Source: Isochrysis galbana
Taxonomy: Eukaryota; Haptophyta; Isochrysidales; Isochrysidaceae
Direction: 5' to 3'
Assembly (NCBI GenBank): GCA_018136815.1
Contig: CM030934.1
Coordinates: forward strand, 6,713,373 to 6,777,372
DNA: 64,000 nucleotides
Under the pieces are notes generated by a model that made no database searches, was not told the origin of the DNA, and saw nothing but the letters and a program-made list of their open reading frames with translations. The stretch's first letter is position 1. Every line of letters begins with the position of its first letter. The translations under genes were made by a program, and so were the position numbers. Shown one piece after another: positions 52,495 through 62,811 of the stretch.

Positions 52495-52590
52495 TAAACT
52501 CTCACGTGGCATAGTGGTTCAACCCACCGCCTCCACCAACCTTTTGCTCTGGGTCGCGAGTTCGAGTCCGGACGGAGCGCTCTGCAGTTC
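52495..52590 (+). mobile_element. tRNA-derived SINE-like head
   Basis: TGGCATAGTGGTT fits a pol III A box. About 40 bases on, GGGTCGCGAGTTCGAGTCC fits a B box and T-arm. The would-be T stem (GCGAG/CCGGA) does not pair and no clean acceptor stem exists, so it is not a working tRNA. It leads directly into a minisatellite tail, as in some SINEs. Confidence 0.5.
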
Positions 52591-52610
52591 GAGCCCCGCT
52601 CCTTCTCCTC

Positions 52611-52905
52611 TCCGCTCTTCTTCTACCGTTAAATTCCACGCCCTTCTTCTACCGTTAAAATTCCACGCTCTTCTTCTACGGTAAAAATCCTGCCTCTTCC
52701 TACTGTTAAAATATCCTGCCTCTTCCTACCGTTAGAAATCCTGCCTCTTCCTACCGTTAAAAATCCTGCCTCTTCCTACTGTTAAAATATCCTGCCTCTT
52801 CCTACCGTTAGAAATCCTGCCTCTTCCTACTGTTAGAAATCCTGCCTCTTCCTACCGTTAAAATTCTGCACTCCGTCTACCGTTAAAATCCTGCCTCCGT
52901 CGCCT
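52611..52905 (+). repeat. Minisatellite, 25-28 bp unit
   Basis: About eleven units of the form TCCTGCCTCTTCCTACCGTT followed by AAAA or AGAAA, drifting at both ends (TTCCACGCTCTTCTTCTACC in the first ones). Two unit types alternate (CTACCGTTA and CTACTGTTA). Confidence 0.9.
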
Positions 52906-53049
52906 TGCCAAGACATTTCCTCTGCCTTCCTGCCGGCTTCCTTGCCAGTTCCTTCCGCCCCGGTTTCCCGCTTGTCTGCAAATCGGTTTCACCGCATTAC
53001 GACCAAGCTTAGTGGGGAAAACTCCTCGTCCAGTTCCGTTACCCGAAAA

Positions 53050-53175
53050 TCTCGTTCATCTCGTCGGGCCCCAGGGCCATCTCGTTCATCTCGTCGGGCC
53101 ATCAAGGCCATCTCGTTCATCTCGTCGTCGGGCCATCAGGCCATCTCGTTACATCTCGCTCATCTCGTTACAATC
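53050..53175 (+). repeat. CATCTCGTT-based tandem repeat
   Basis: CATCTCGTTCATCTCGTCGGGCC repeats three to four times with deletions, then CATCTCGTTACATCTCGCTC. Non-coding low-complexity DNA inside the interrupted repeat C. Confidence 0.8.
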
Positions 53176-53574
53176 CAAGCTGCGGCTTTGATTTCCACAC
53201 CTGATTGCAATCACTGAAGTAGATAGAGAAACGCGGAGAAGACAGCGAATTAAACCTATTTGCGAGGCGCCTAGAAGGAAGAAGGGTGGGGAAACTTCCT
53301 TCTCTTTCGAGAGAAAGAGAGAGGGCGCTCCACAACCCACGATCCCATGCATCCAAGCGAAGCTTTTGACCGAGAACGAGAGAAAGCAGAGAATTATACC
53401 GATAAATGCCGAACGACGAAGAGAAGAGCGAAGCCTAACGAGTGTCGATTCGCGAATGCGACACCCCCCTGCTAGGATCGAGCGTCCCGCGAGGAAAGAA
53501 GAGAACCTAACGGACATCGGAGAGCTCCGAACAAGCCACGAGAAAGGCAGAAGAGCAATCCTGAACGAGACCGA

Positions 53575-53665
53575 ATGAGCGAAGAGCGAAGAGCGAATAA
53601 ATCCGAAGAGCGAATGAAACAATAAATCTGAAGAGCGAATGAAACAATAAATCCGAATGGATGGA
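53575..53665 (+). repeat. Tandem repeat, about 30 bp unit
   Basis: GAAGAGCGAATGAAACAATAAATC and variants occur two to three times, preceded by GCGAAGAGCGAAGAGCGAAT. Non-coding. Confidence 0.8.
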
Positions 53666-54780
53666 GAGCCGCGCGCCAAACGCCGAACCAAGACGGAAGA
53701 CGTGATGAGCGACGCACCGAGAAGTTACAAGTTACGAACAATCGAGGACCGATGAGAACGCGGAACGACGAGAATCGAGAATCGAGAGCCCCTCTCCCCA
53801 CCTCCTCCCTTTCCCCCCTTCATTCCTTTGTCTTTGGTTTCCGGGGTCCGACTCTGGTGCGCTACCATCTACCATGAGTCTGGTTCGGAGTGCGGGTTCG
53901 GGGCAGGCTTGTTGGCAACAACAATGTCAAGAAGAAGAAGTGACAAACACCGTCCATTCCCATTCGGAATGCCATTCATCTCGCCTATCTACTATCTAGG
54001 TTACTAGAAAGCACCAGCTAGCTGCAAGACTGCTTCAATCAACTACAGCAAGCCCATGCCAACATCAACATACAACCACCTACAACCTGCAACCTACAAC
54101 CGACTTACTACCGCCGCCATGCTAGCCAGCTACGTTCTACGTCGCCGCAGCCACCGCACACCACCACGAAAGACGAAAGCGAACGCGCAGGGGCACTAAG
54201 AGCGTGCGGAGCGCCGGCGCATCTTCGATCCTTGCTCGCGGCTGCCGCGTCGCTCCTCACGCGTAGCCAGCCGAGCCGCACGCGTCCTCGCCCGCTTTGC
54301 CCGATCATTCTCGACTTGCTCTCCCCGGCGTAGCGCGATTGATTGCCACTTCCTGAGCGTGGATCATCGCACCAAGAGTGGGGTGCTATCCTCTATCCTC
54401 ATTGCTACAATGACCCCCCCATGCACACCCCACAGCGCGTGCACACGGCTAGCTTGGCCACAAAAAATCGCCCTGACCGCCCCGACCCGCCCCTCGCAGG
54501 AATCGCCCGAGTTCGCCGTACTCGACAACGACCTCTACCTCCTCGACGCTGGGGCCGCCGACGCGTGGCTGGCGAGCCCGGGGGGGCAGAGGGCAGAGGG
54601 GAGAGCTGCCAAATTTTAGAGACTCGCTTGGGTCTCCCTTAAAAAGTAGAGTACGACATGGAATGCTTGGTAGCATTTTCACGCGAATTTCCAGGGTCCC
54701 AGTTCTTTTCGGGCCCCAATTCTGTCTCTTCTCGGGGGACATAATCCGCGCAGGAGTTCAGATGCCTTCGTGTTCCTTTC
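53666..54780. other. Intergenic, no confident gene
   Basis: A short plus frame at 54359-54619 encodes SPEFAVLDNDLYLLDAGAAD before a low-complexity end. It could be a decayed exon, but no partner exon or family was seen. The rest has nothing supported. Confidence 0.35.
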
Positions 54781-54879
54781 TCTCCTTTGTTCCTCTCTTC
54801 TTGCGTGGTCTCTTCTATATTCTACTGCCTGGGCGGCCAAGCGGCTGCTTCCGACCGCAAAGTTCGGGGAGAAAGCGTG

Positions 54880-55098
54880 AGTGAGAGAAACGGCGGAGAG
54901 AGCGGAGGGCGCGGCCAAGGCCTCGAGAGAGAGAAAAAGAGAAGGAGGGAGAGACAGGGAGGGGGGGGGGGGGGGGGGGGGGGGAGGGAGAGAAGAGAGA
55001 GAGCGAGAGAGAGGATGAGAGAGAAGAGAAGAGAGAGAGAGACATGAGAGAAGAGAGAGAAAAAGAGAAGAGAGAGAAAGAGAGAAAAGAAGATAGGG

Positions 55099-55163
<65 letters not shown>

Positions 55164-55230
55164 AGGGAGGGAGAGCGCAAGGGGGTGCCCAAGAGAGAGA
55201 GAGGGACGGAGGGGGAGGAGGGAGGACGCA
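54880..55230 (+). repeat. Purine-rich tract with G-run and (GA)n microsatellite
   Basis: G/A-rich plus strand, a G-run of about 25 bases at 54960-54984 and a GA run at 55105-55157. It lies directly upstream of the Zn2Cys6 gene. Here the coding strand is purine-rich, opposite to the CT-rich leaders of the other genes. Confidence 0.85.
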
Positions 55231-55247
55231 TAGCGTTGTGTGTGTCC

Positions 55248-56754
55248 ATGCAGCACGCCGGAAGCACCGGGGCCGGTGGCGCCACCAACAGCTCGTGCGG
55301 CGCCTGCCGCGTCGCAAAGGTCAAGTGCGTACACGAGGCGGACATTCCCTCCGGCCGCTGCACGCGCTGCCACCGGCTGGGTCTCGATTGTGTGGTCGAG
55401 AAGCGGCGCTCCAAGTGGGACCGCTCGCGCTCCGTTCGCCCGCAGGGCACCCCCGTCGAGATACTGACGAACCCAGTCTACGACCGCGTGCTCGCCGATC
55501 TCGACAAGCTCAGACCAATCGTAGACACGCAGCTCATGCCGCATTTGTACGAGAAGCAGGTAGGGCCATGCATCGCGCACTTCTTCCAGCTCGCGATAGA
55601 GAATGACGACGCGGCTGCCTTCGCGTGCGCCGCCTCGCAAATCCAGAAGTTTCGGTTGAGACCGAGTTCCTTCTTGGACGTTATTGCAAGCTGCCGGCGA
55701 GTGAGGCCCCAGATAGACGCGGCGAATACGCACCTGAACATCTCCACAAGCCAACCATACCGAGCCAACAATGGGGTGCACGCACAACGCACTCTTTGCG
55801 CACCGCCTGACTTGCCGCTTCACTTGGCTGGGCACTTCGCTGGCGACCTGCAGGTCATGGCGATGATATCGAGAGACGGTGCGCTCAGCCGGATGCCTTG
55901 TGCGGTGCCTCGAGAGTGAGATGCGGATGAATCCAAGGGTGGTGCTGTGTGCACGCTTGCTGTTTGAGGATTGGGACGCTCACTGCCTGCTGTTCAATCG
56001 ATCCATGTGGAGTGGGCTCCAGCGCCTCATCTCACACACGGCCTCTCCTTCACTGTTGCTTCGAAAAGGCATCCGAAGGTTCTACCTTAATCAGTATTGC
56101 AATGTGGACGTGGAGCGACTCGGGTCAGCCGTCGGGCCGCAAGAAACGGGGATGGCCCTAGGTCTAACCGGGAATGACGCCCTGCGCTTATTCGATAGGA
56201 TTGCCTCGAACGGTGCCAGACTGATGCAAAAGTGAGTGGAGCGCTTCATGATGTTTTTGCCTGCCACCACGTGCGTTCTTCCACCAATCAGGTGGTCGCG
56301 TGAGCGCCCTGCGCCTTCTAGCAACCCCCCCCATGCCTGCATGCTCAGGGCGAGCATGGAGCCGAGACCCACCGGCCACGACGTCGAGCTCCCGCCAATA
56401 TTGCTTCGTTTTCCGGAGACGCGAGACCCGACTGCTCCACACATTGAGCCAAAATTGCGCCTGCACGTCTTGCGCACAGCCATGCACGCCTCCGGAGACG
56501 GTTCAATGATGAGCATGCACCGTTGGGTCCCGTTGTCGAGATCTTGCCAACGAAAACGAAAAGCCGACGTCGAAGCTGCCGGAGAACTCCTCGATGGGAT
56601 CCCGGACGATGTCGAGGGCATTATGAGCTCGTCAAGTGATTCTAGCCGTCCTTTGGCAGACCTTGGCGAAGGCGGATATGATCTGGGCACCCTGCTCGAT
56701 GAAGTCGGGGGCGACGAGGCGTTGATGCGTGAGCTAATTGATGCTACGAGGTAA
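55248..56754 (+). CDS. Zn(II)2Cys6 binuclear-cluster transcription factor-like protein
   Basis: Proposed exons 55248-55700, 55876-56231 and 56292-56754, 423 residues. The second intron (60 nt, phase 2, AA|GTGAGT to CAG|G) is clear; the first (175 nt, phase 0) has an uncertain acceptor. Cys17, 20, 27, 38, 41 and 48 form CX2CX6CX10CX2CX6C (SSCGACRVAKVKC and RCTRCHRLGLDC), with a basic KRRSKW following. This is the fungal-type Zn cluster DNA-binding domain. The middle region is helical (FFQLAIENDDAAAF) and the C-terminus is acidic (DGIPDDVEGI, DLGEGGYDLGTLLDE), as in activation domains. The class dominates in fungi but occurs in some algae and amoebae. Target genes are unknown. Confidence 0.7.
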
Positions 56755-57862
56755 CCGTTGCCAATGGGTAGTTGCGGCCGAAGCCCAGCAATCCATCGAG
56801 CAGACTCCTTCCTCCGATAGAAATGACGGCATTTGAAGACGCCGATGTAGAGGAAAGACATTGGGCGAGGTGGTGGCAAAGGTACGATGTGGAGGGCTGA
56901 GGGTCGGCCGCAGAAGTTGAACCGGGTGATGGGCGAAGGATCCCATTCACGGCGGTAAAAAATAAACCTTTGAATATTCTCTCTCCCCTCATCCTGCTTT
57001 GCGGCCAATCCCCTCATGCGCTACTTAAGGGGGCAGGATGTGGGGTTAGTGGGCGCGAGCTCAAGCTCAAGCCTAGGTTTATACTTCGTTCGGCCCTATG
57101 GCCTATGGGGAGGCACGAGCCCCCCCCCCCTCTCCACTCCTCCCCCGTCATGGGGGAGGAACCACCCATGCTCCTGGCATGCCTGATGGCTTGCCATATA
57201 AAAGCCAACGTATCCGTTCAACGGAGGCAGAAGTTTCCCCTTCAACGTAGCGAGCGGAGTGCGCCTGTGCCTCATGCCTCAAGGGAGCCCGCTCTCGCCC
57301 ATAGCCTTCCTCTTGACCTTGACGGCCAATGCCCTAACAGAGTAATTAACGAAGACGACGACGTAGAGGGCATAATAATAAACAGAGCCGAACTTAAGAT
57401 CAGCCAATGCGGCCTGACGACACTCAACTGCTCACGACCGAGCCAACAGTAGCCTGGCTCCGGCCCGCTCCCTTAAACCTTAAATCTCAAATGGGTGCCG
57501 GACCCCGGATACCGAAGAAAAAGGAATGAAGGGGGGAAAGGGAGGAACTGGAGCGAGGGGAAATAAGGGCGTTGTCGGTGGAGAGGTAGAAAAACCTAGA
57601 TCTAGTAGGTGTTAGCCCAGAATCTTCAGATGTTTTTTTTGCACTCAATACTACCCAGAAACGGCGCCGACCGCCGTCAGCAACAACCGGCGCAGCAACG
57701 CTACCCACCTTCTGCATGCTCCTGTGCGGTGACTGCTCCCACTCTCCCTGAGCTATGTCACTGTCATATCGGTGCCAAATCATACTCATGCATTGGGTGC
57801 CCTCGTGATGCTCCATGCCACACCGCAACATGTGAGGGGTGCGTCACGTTGCGTCGCAACAA
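56755..57862. other. Intergenic with retroposon B fragments
   Basis: 56960-57030 (AAACCTTTGAATATTCTCTC, GCTTTGCGGC) is a truncated 3' end in minus orientation. 57073-57197 (AGGTTTATACTTCG, CATGCCTGATGGCTTGCCA) is a 5' end in plus orientation. The two face away from a short spacer. Nothing coding was recognised in the remainder. Confidence 0.6.
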
Positions 57863-59077
57863 TCAATTTAACTTGACGCCTGAATGAACAGCCACAATGC
57901 CTGCGGTGAGGTTGGTGTAGCTCACAAAGCGAAAGTCTGCTTGACGCATTAGCTGTGCAAGCTCATCCTGGGTGTGAAACTTTTGTATGCTCTCGACAAG
58001 GTACCTTTGGGGGTTGCCAACGGAGGGAAGGCGTTCTCAGTCACCTGAACGGTCATTGTTGAGGGCGAAGCAAACATGCGGGCGCCGCGCATGAGTGAGG
58101 ATGCCCGTTGCACCCCCGCCAGCGCTCGCCTTAGCCTCTGATTCGCCCATCGAGAGGTGGGCCAGCACACGCTGGTGCTAAGCTCGGCGCACCTGTATGA
58201 TGCCTCATCGTCAGCCACTAGGCCTCCAATGCGCGGTATGACGTTGAAGGAGTATTGCTCGTACAGTTTGGCCAGCGCGGGACTTGTCACGTGACTGAAC
58301 TCGAGGCAAAGGAAACGGCCCCCAGGGCGCAACACTCGATGCGCCTGTTGGCGTGAGTCAGGTGCCGGGTAGGTGTCAAACGCGAATCATTGCCTGCAGC
58401 GTGCACATGATGGGGAGGTGGGGGGCTGCGCCGCGAACCTCTCTTAGTGCATCCTCGATGTGGGTCACGTTGCGGATGCCAAACGCAATGGTGTAAACGT
58501 CAAAAGAGCAGTCATCGAACGGGAGCTGCTCGGCACTGGCATGCACCCAGTCCATGTGAGGCCGTGAGCTGTGCACTGCCTTGTCTGCCACCCATCGCTT
58601 CCTTCCTTGCTCGAGCATTGCCTTGTTGATGTCCGAGACAACGATTCGAGGTGCCTCCGGCTGCAGTCCATCCTCCGATCCCAAGCCGATAGGTGCAGCC
58701 CCCAGTGCAGCCATCTGGTCCGCAATGCGGAACGAGATGTCGCCGGTGCCGCCGGCAACATCGAGCACTTGCAGGTTGCGGCGCCCCATCCCTTTCAGTC
58801 CGATCATCTCGACCATCGTGTCCTTCCACACGCGGTGGAGGCCGGCGGACATGAGGTCGTTCATTACATCGTACTTGGAGGCGACGGAGCGGAAGACGTT
58901 GCCGACGAGCCGCTCCTTCTCCTGCGCTGCCACGGACTGGAAGCCAAACTCAGCCGCGCGGCCGGCCGCTCTGCGCGAAGCCCCATCGCTCGAGCACCAG
59001 CGCCGGCCAAGCGAGGAGGCGCGACGCATGAGAGAGGAGCAGACCGGGATGAAGGGATGCGGTCCCCTCCCTCCCAT
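57863..59077 (-). CDS. COQ5: COQ5/UbiE C-methyltransferase (ubiquinone biosynthesis)
   Basis: Exons 59077-58439, 58344-58193 and 58004-57863, with a 94-nt phase-0 intron and a 188-nt phase-2 intron, 310 residues. A Ser/Arg-rich N-terminus without acidic residues ([20 protein letters not shown]) looks like a mitochondrial presequence. The UbiE domain follows: [34 protein letters not shown] motif [13 protein letters not shown] (about 104), [67 protein letters not shown]. The final exon gives YLVESIQKF and [14 protein letters not shown]. The enzyme methylates the benzoquinol ring carbon (2-polyprenyl-6-methoxy-benzoquinol) in the inner membrane COQ complex. The plastid or bacterial MenG/UbiE alternative is less likely. 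The ATG at 59077 was chosen; the one at 59029 is also possible. Confidence 0.9.
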
Positions 59078-59866
59078 GCGCCGATTAGCGCTGCGTGCCT
59101 CGTCTCGCCGCCGCGCTGCTCAATGGAGCCGTGTCGCCACGCACGCGGGCGGGGGGGGGAGGAAGACGGGGGGGGCGAGGAGGGAGGCGAGCAAGAGAGG
59201 GAGCGGCTTTCTCTCTCTCCCTCTCTCTCTCTCCTAAGAGTATCTCTCTCTCTCCTAAGAGTATCTCTCTCCTCTCTCTGTGTTTTCTCTTGGTGCCTCT
59301 CTGCGATGTCCCGAATGCAAAAAAGTATGTTTGGTGTCTCTCTCTCTACTCTCCTCTCCTCTCCTCTCCTTCTTCCTTGAGAACCTCTCCCTTTTATGAT
59401 GTAGGAGTATTCCTGTAATTTTCGAATGTATTCTGTGGTCGGGGAGGTCCGTCTTCTACAATATCTTTCTGTTCGCACACACATCTCTATTGTGCGTATC
59501 TCTGATTCTCCCGGCGCGAGTAGAGAGTCGGTCTCTACAAAAAATACTACTCTATCAGGTAGCAACTCACGGAGCAAGAGCCGTACTTTAGTCTTCAGGG
59601 GAGAGGGAGGGAAAGCGAGTGCCCCTATGAGAGATAGAGCTCTACAATACAGAGATGAGGAGAGGGAGAGAGAGAGAAGAGAGAAGAGGGGGGGGGAGAG
59701 GGGGGAGAGAGGGAGGGAGAGGGAGGCGATCCGCGGCAGAAGGCGATGGCGAGCAGGTGCGAGTGCGGCACGCGCGGGGCCCGCCGCCGCGGCGTCTCTC
59801 CCGCCCGACGGCTCCGCACCCCCCCCCCCACCCCCCCCCCCCCCGCTTTCCTTCAGGCTGCGCGGC
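59078..59866. promoter_or_regulatory. Shared intergenic region between divergent COQ5 and PUS3
   Basis: 789 bases separate the two start codons. It contains a CT-rich stretch (59210-59280) with two copies of CTCTCTCTCCTAAGAGTATC and a GA-rich stretch (59655-59730). Near the PUS3 start are C-runs and a CTTTCCTTCAG acceptor-like site. It must hold both promoters, and an upstream leader intron of PUS3 is possible. Confidence 0.5.
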
Positions 59867-61549
59867 ATGCTCGGGCGCGGCCGGCTCAGCCGCACGCACC
59901 TCCAGTCGCTCTCACACGAAGAGCTGCTTGAGCTCCTCTGCTCTGCCGACCAGATGCTCTCGTCTGCCAGCCCGCACACACACACATCGACCGCAAGCAC
60001 GCACACACATACGCAGCCCGCACTACCCACACCGTCCGCACCGGTCGAAGCCGAGGCGGCTGATCCGGACAGGCAGCGGAAGCGCCGCACCGACGCCAGC
60101 CGCCCCTTCGACATGAGCCGCTACGGCCAGCGTTGGGTCGCGATGCGGGTCGCATACGTCGGCACACGCTACTGCGGCATGCAGTACTGCGAGGGAGTCG
60201 AGACAGTCGAGGGCGCGCTCTTTGACGCGTTGATGAAGACGCGCCTCATCTGCTCGAAGGATGAGTGCGGCTTCTCTCGAGGCGGCAGAACAGACCGCGG
60301 CGTCTCCGCCCTAGGGCAGGTGGTTGCTCTACGTTTGCGCTCCTCGGTCGTGCCCCCTCCTGCCACTGTCACAGCAGTCCCAGCTGCTCAGGGACATTCA
60401 GCATCATCTGGGCTTGCCGATGTGGCAGCCGGCGCCAGCTCGTACGGGAACGAGCAAGGCAGTGTGGACAGTTCTTCAGCCATGCTACCGGAGACAGAGG
60501 GTGAGATGGACTATGCACATGTGCTCAATCGCGTCCTGCCACCGGATGTGCGGGTGATCTCGTGGGCCCCGACCACTCCCAATTGGTCGGCACGATTTGC
60601 GGCTCGGTCTCGCACGTACCACTACTTTTTTGCACGCGGACGGCTTGACGTCGGGGCCATGCGAGATGGTGCGAGCCGATTCATTGGCACTCACGACTTT
60701 CGAAATTTCTGCAAGGTTGATGTCAATGTCACGTCCTTCACGCGCCATATCTTCAGCTTTGACATCGAACCGGTCGAAGACCTCCACATCATGACTGGGA
60801 TCCACCCGGGCCAAGGAGAAGGCCCACCAAACGGTACATCGACGGACGCCGAGTCCCCATTCTCGCCATGGGTCTTTAAGATTAGAGGCTCGGCTTTCCT
60901 GTGGCATCAGGTGCACGCCATCGCTCAGACCCCAAGCCTATGCCACCTGTCTTGCCCCGCACTGTCTGATTGTGCTGTTATATCTACGGCCCTGCAGGTT
61001 CGCTGCATGGTGGCGACCCTCTTCCTGATTGGCTCGGGCCGGGAGGATCCCACTCTCATCGATGCACTCCTCGACATTGAGGCTCACCCCGCACGTCCTA
61101 CCTACGACATGGCCCCAGATGCGCCATTGCTCCTGCATTCGATCGAGTACGCCGATCTCCGGTGGACCCCACACCAACCAACTGTCTTGGCCGCTCTGTC
61201 GGCCGGCTGGGCGAGGGAGGCTGAGGCGGCCTCGCTGCGAACCGCCATGCTGCACACAATGCGCTGTTCCCTTTTCGAGGCGGAGGTGAAGTCGGCTGAG
61301 AATGGACATGGCGCCACCAGCATGGCGGTAGAAGACGGAGGCGAGCCGCCCTTGATCACCTGGCGTGCGAGCCTACGCTCGAGCGGTCAAGACGCACCAC
61401 TTGGCGAAGGCGACGCTAGAGGCGGCAAGTACGTTCCTGTGTTGCAGAGGTCCACGGCTGACAGCGTTGAGGAGCGCGCAGCGTCGCACAAAGCGAAGAA
61501 AGCACGCAAGGATGCGCGTGCTGATGACAGCGTGCCATCTAGCCGATGA
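59867..61549 (+). CDS. PUS3: tRNA pseudouridine synthase, PUS3/Deg1-like
   Basis: Exons 59867-60910 and 60998-61549, 531 residues. The 87-nt phase-0 intron (CAG|GTGCAC to CAG|GTT) has a length divisible by three and no in-frame stop, so it can be mistaken for coding; skipping it gives the conserved FLWHQVRCMVATLFLIG. The catalytic aspartate is Asp143 in GRTDRGVSALGQV. Other family blocks are SRYGQRWVAMRVAYVGTRYC, HVLNRVLPPDVRVISWAP, SARFAARSRTYHYFF and FIGTHDFRNFCKVDV. PUS3 isomerises uridine 38/39 in the tRNA anticodon stem-loop. A long insert separates two conserved blocks (about 165-205), and the C-terminus is Lys/Arg-rich. The start at 59867 (MLGRGRLSRTHLQ) is the last ATG before conserved sequence in a frame open upstream. 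Confidence 0.9.
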   Translation: MLGRGRLSRTHLQSLSHEELLELLCSADQMLSSASPHTHTSTASTHTHTQPALPTPSAPVEAEAADPDRQRKRRTDASRPFDMSRYGQRWVAMRVAYVGTRYCGMQYCEGVETVEGALFDALMKTRLICSKDECGFSRGGRTDRGVSALGQVVALRLRSSVVPPPATVTAVPAAQGHSASSGLADVAAGASSYGNEQGSVDSSSAMLPETEGEMDYAHVLNRVLPPDVRVISWAPTTPNWSARFAARSRTYHYFFARGRLDVGAMRDGASRFIGTHDFRNFCKVDVNVTSFTRHIFSFDIEPVEDLHIMTGIHPGQGEGPPNGTSTDAESPFSPWVFKIRGSAFLWHQVHAIAQTPSLCHLSCPALSDCAVISTALQVRCMVATLFLIGSGREDPTLIDALLDIEAHPARPTYDMAPDAPLLLHSIEYADLRWTPHQPTVLAALSAGWAREAEAASLRTAMLHTMRCSLFEAEVKSAENGHGATSMAVEDGGEPPLITWRASLRSSGQDAPLGEGDARGGKYVPVLQRSTADSVEERAASHKAKKARKDARADDSVPSSR

Positions 61550-61731
61550 AGCTGTTGTGCGTGCGCTTGGAAACATTCAGAGGCCGATGCGGCCCTCGAA
61601 GCAACTGCGGCATTTGCGGGTTGGGGAGGCGGCAGATGCGAGCTTGCCTCGTTCGGAGTTTGGCGAAGACGTCACAGCGATGAGCTACGAAGACGGGCAT
61701 GGGGAAATAAGGGAGGGCCGTGCGCCCGGAA

Positions 61732-61795
61732 TGTAAAAATTGGGATTGGGAACACCCGAGGCATAAAATTGGGATTGAGAATACGCGAGGAATGT
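61732..61795 (+). repeat. Short tandem duplication in the PUS3 3' flank
   Basis: Two 31-32 base copies: AAAATTGGGATTGGGAACAC with CCGAGGCAT, then AAAATTGGGATTGAGAATAC with GCGAGGAAT. Confidence 0.8.
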
Positions 61796-62811
61796 ATGGG
61801 AAGGACCCATCTAGATGGATTCGAGTGTGCGAACAAACCGTGAGATTGCTCAAGAACGTTCATGGCGCACCCATTGTATCCGCACTCAAGTGTTCCTATC
61901 TCAATTGGATATTTCCAGTGTGTGTTAAATCATAGGGCAGTCAAACGGGGGCTTTTTAACTAGCTTTATGATGGTGTGAGGCTGGAATTCTTGACCGTGG
62001 CCAAGAGAAAACCACCAGGGGGGCTTCTTGACGCCACGAAAATACGAAAATAAATCATCGCCGAGAAATGGTGCGATTCGCGATTCGAAACCCCCCCCCC
62101 TCTCAGTCACGCGCGCTCACGCTCTACCCGTAAAGAATTTGCGGTCGCGGCCGCGGGGGGATCGGTTCCATATCCTGTATCCTTAATATCTCAGCTTCAT
62201 TTGGCATTTGATTCCCTCCCGATGCAGCGCCGTGTTGGGCTGCCGATAGATCCGGTCTACCTCCGACTCCCATACATAGTGTACACCATTTCCCACTCTC
62301 CTTTGTAACGACACGCCAACATAAACACAAGCCGTGCATGCGGGAGCAGCGCCTCGGCCTCGGCGGTACCACCCAAAACCGAAGACTGACAAGCAGCTCT
62401 TCTGCGCGGCCTTGGCGGTGCGCGATGCACACGCACACCCCCTCCCGCTTCCAAAAAAAGTTTCCAACCAGGGGGCGTGCGTGCTCCCCGACTCCCCGCG
62501 ACGAGTGTTCGTCGTGTTGTGGCATCACCTCCTCCGCCTCCGACAACAAGTTTTTGCTGGAGCCCCATCGGCCGTGCACGCGGGAGTCGCGCGTAGCGCC
62601 TCGGCGGTGCATGCCCAGACCACGAACGACGAATGACACCCGCCAACAAATTGCAAATTGCACATTCACATGCTTGCGACTTGCGACGACCGTGAATGTG
62701 CTGTGAGCTGCGAGTGGTGAGTGGCTGTGAGCTGTGAGGTGCAACATTAGGCGGCTTGCCTTCATTTGGTCTCCTTTCCCTCAGGGTTTCTTCCCCTCCC
62801 TGTGGGGACTC
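61796..62811. other. Intergenic, no gene recognised
   Basis: GGGCAGTCAAACGGGGGCTTTTT at 61936 resembles GGGCAATCAAACAGGGATTTTT at 46731, a minor dispersed repeat. 62335-62385 and 62575-62630 share GCGGGAG- and GCGCCTCGG-CGG-type blocks. The 213-codon minus frame at 62124-62765 lacks protein-like character and is not called. Confidence 0.45.

Larger units (their letters stand above)
52080..53345 (-). repeat. Dispersed repeat C, copy 2, interrupted by SINE-like and satellite DNA
   Basis: The block at 52080-52479 matches 39869-40240 in reverse, including GTGAGAAAGTCGTGGGGCGA, the repeated GTCGCTCTCGCTCTC and the hairpin at 52199-52222. The block at 53216-53340 matches 39536-39665. The 736 bases between them (SINE-like head, minisatellite and CATCTCGTT repeats) replace about 200 bases of copy 1. 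The MSLSPPSSPSPKP frame is also open in this copy. Confidence 0.75.

Noticed and set aside
52495..52590. Functional tRNA gene
   Set aside because: The B box is good but the T stem and acceptor stem do not pair, so a tRNA-derived repeat is more likely.
62124..62765. 213-codon minus frame
   Set aside because: No protein-like features, internal repeats and composition typical of intergenic DNA here.
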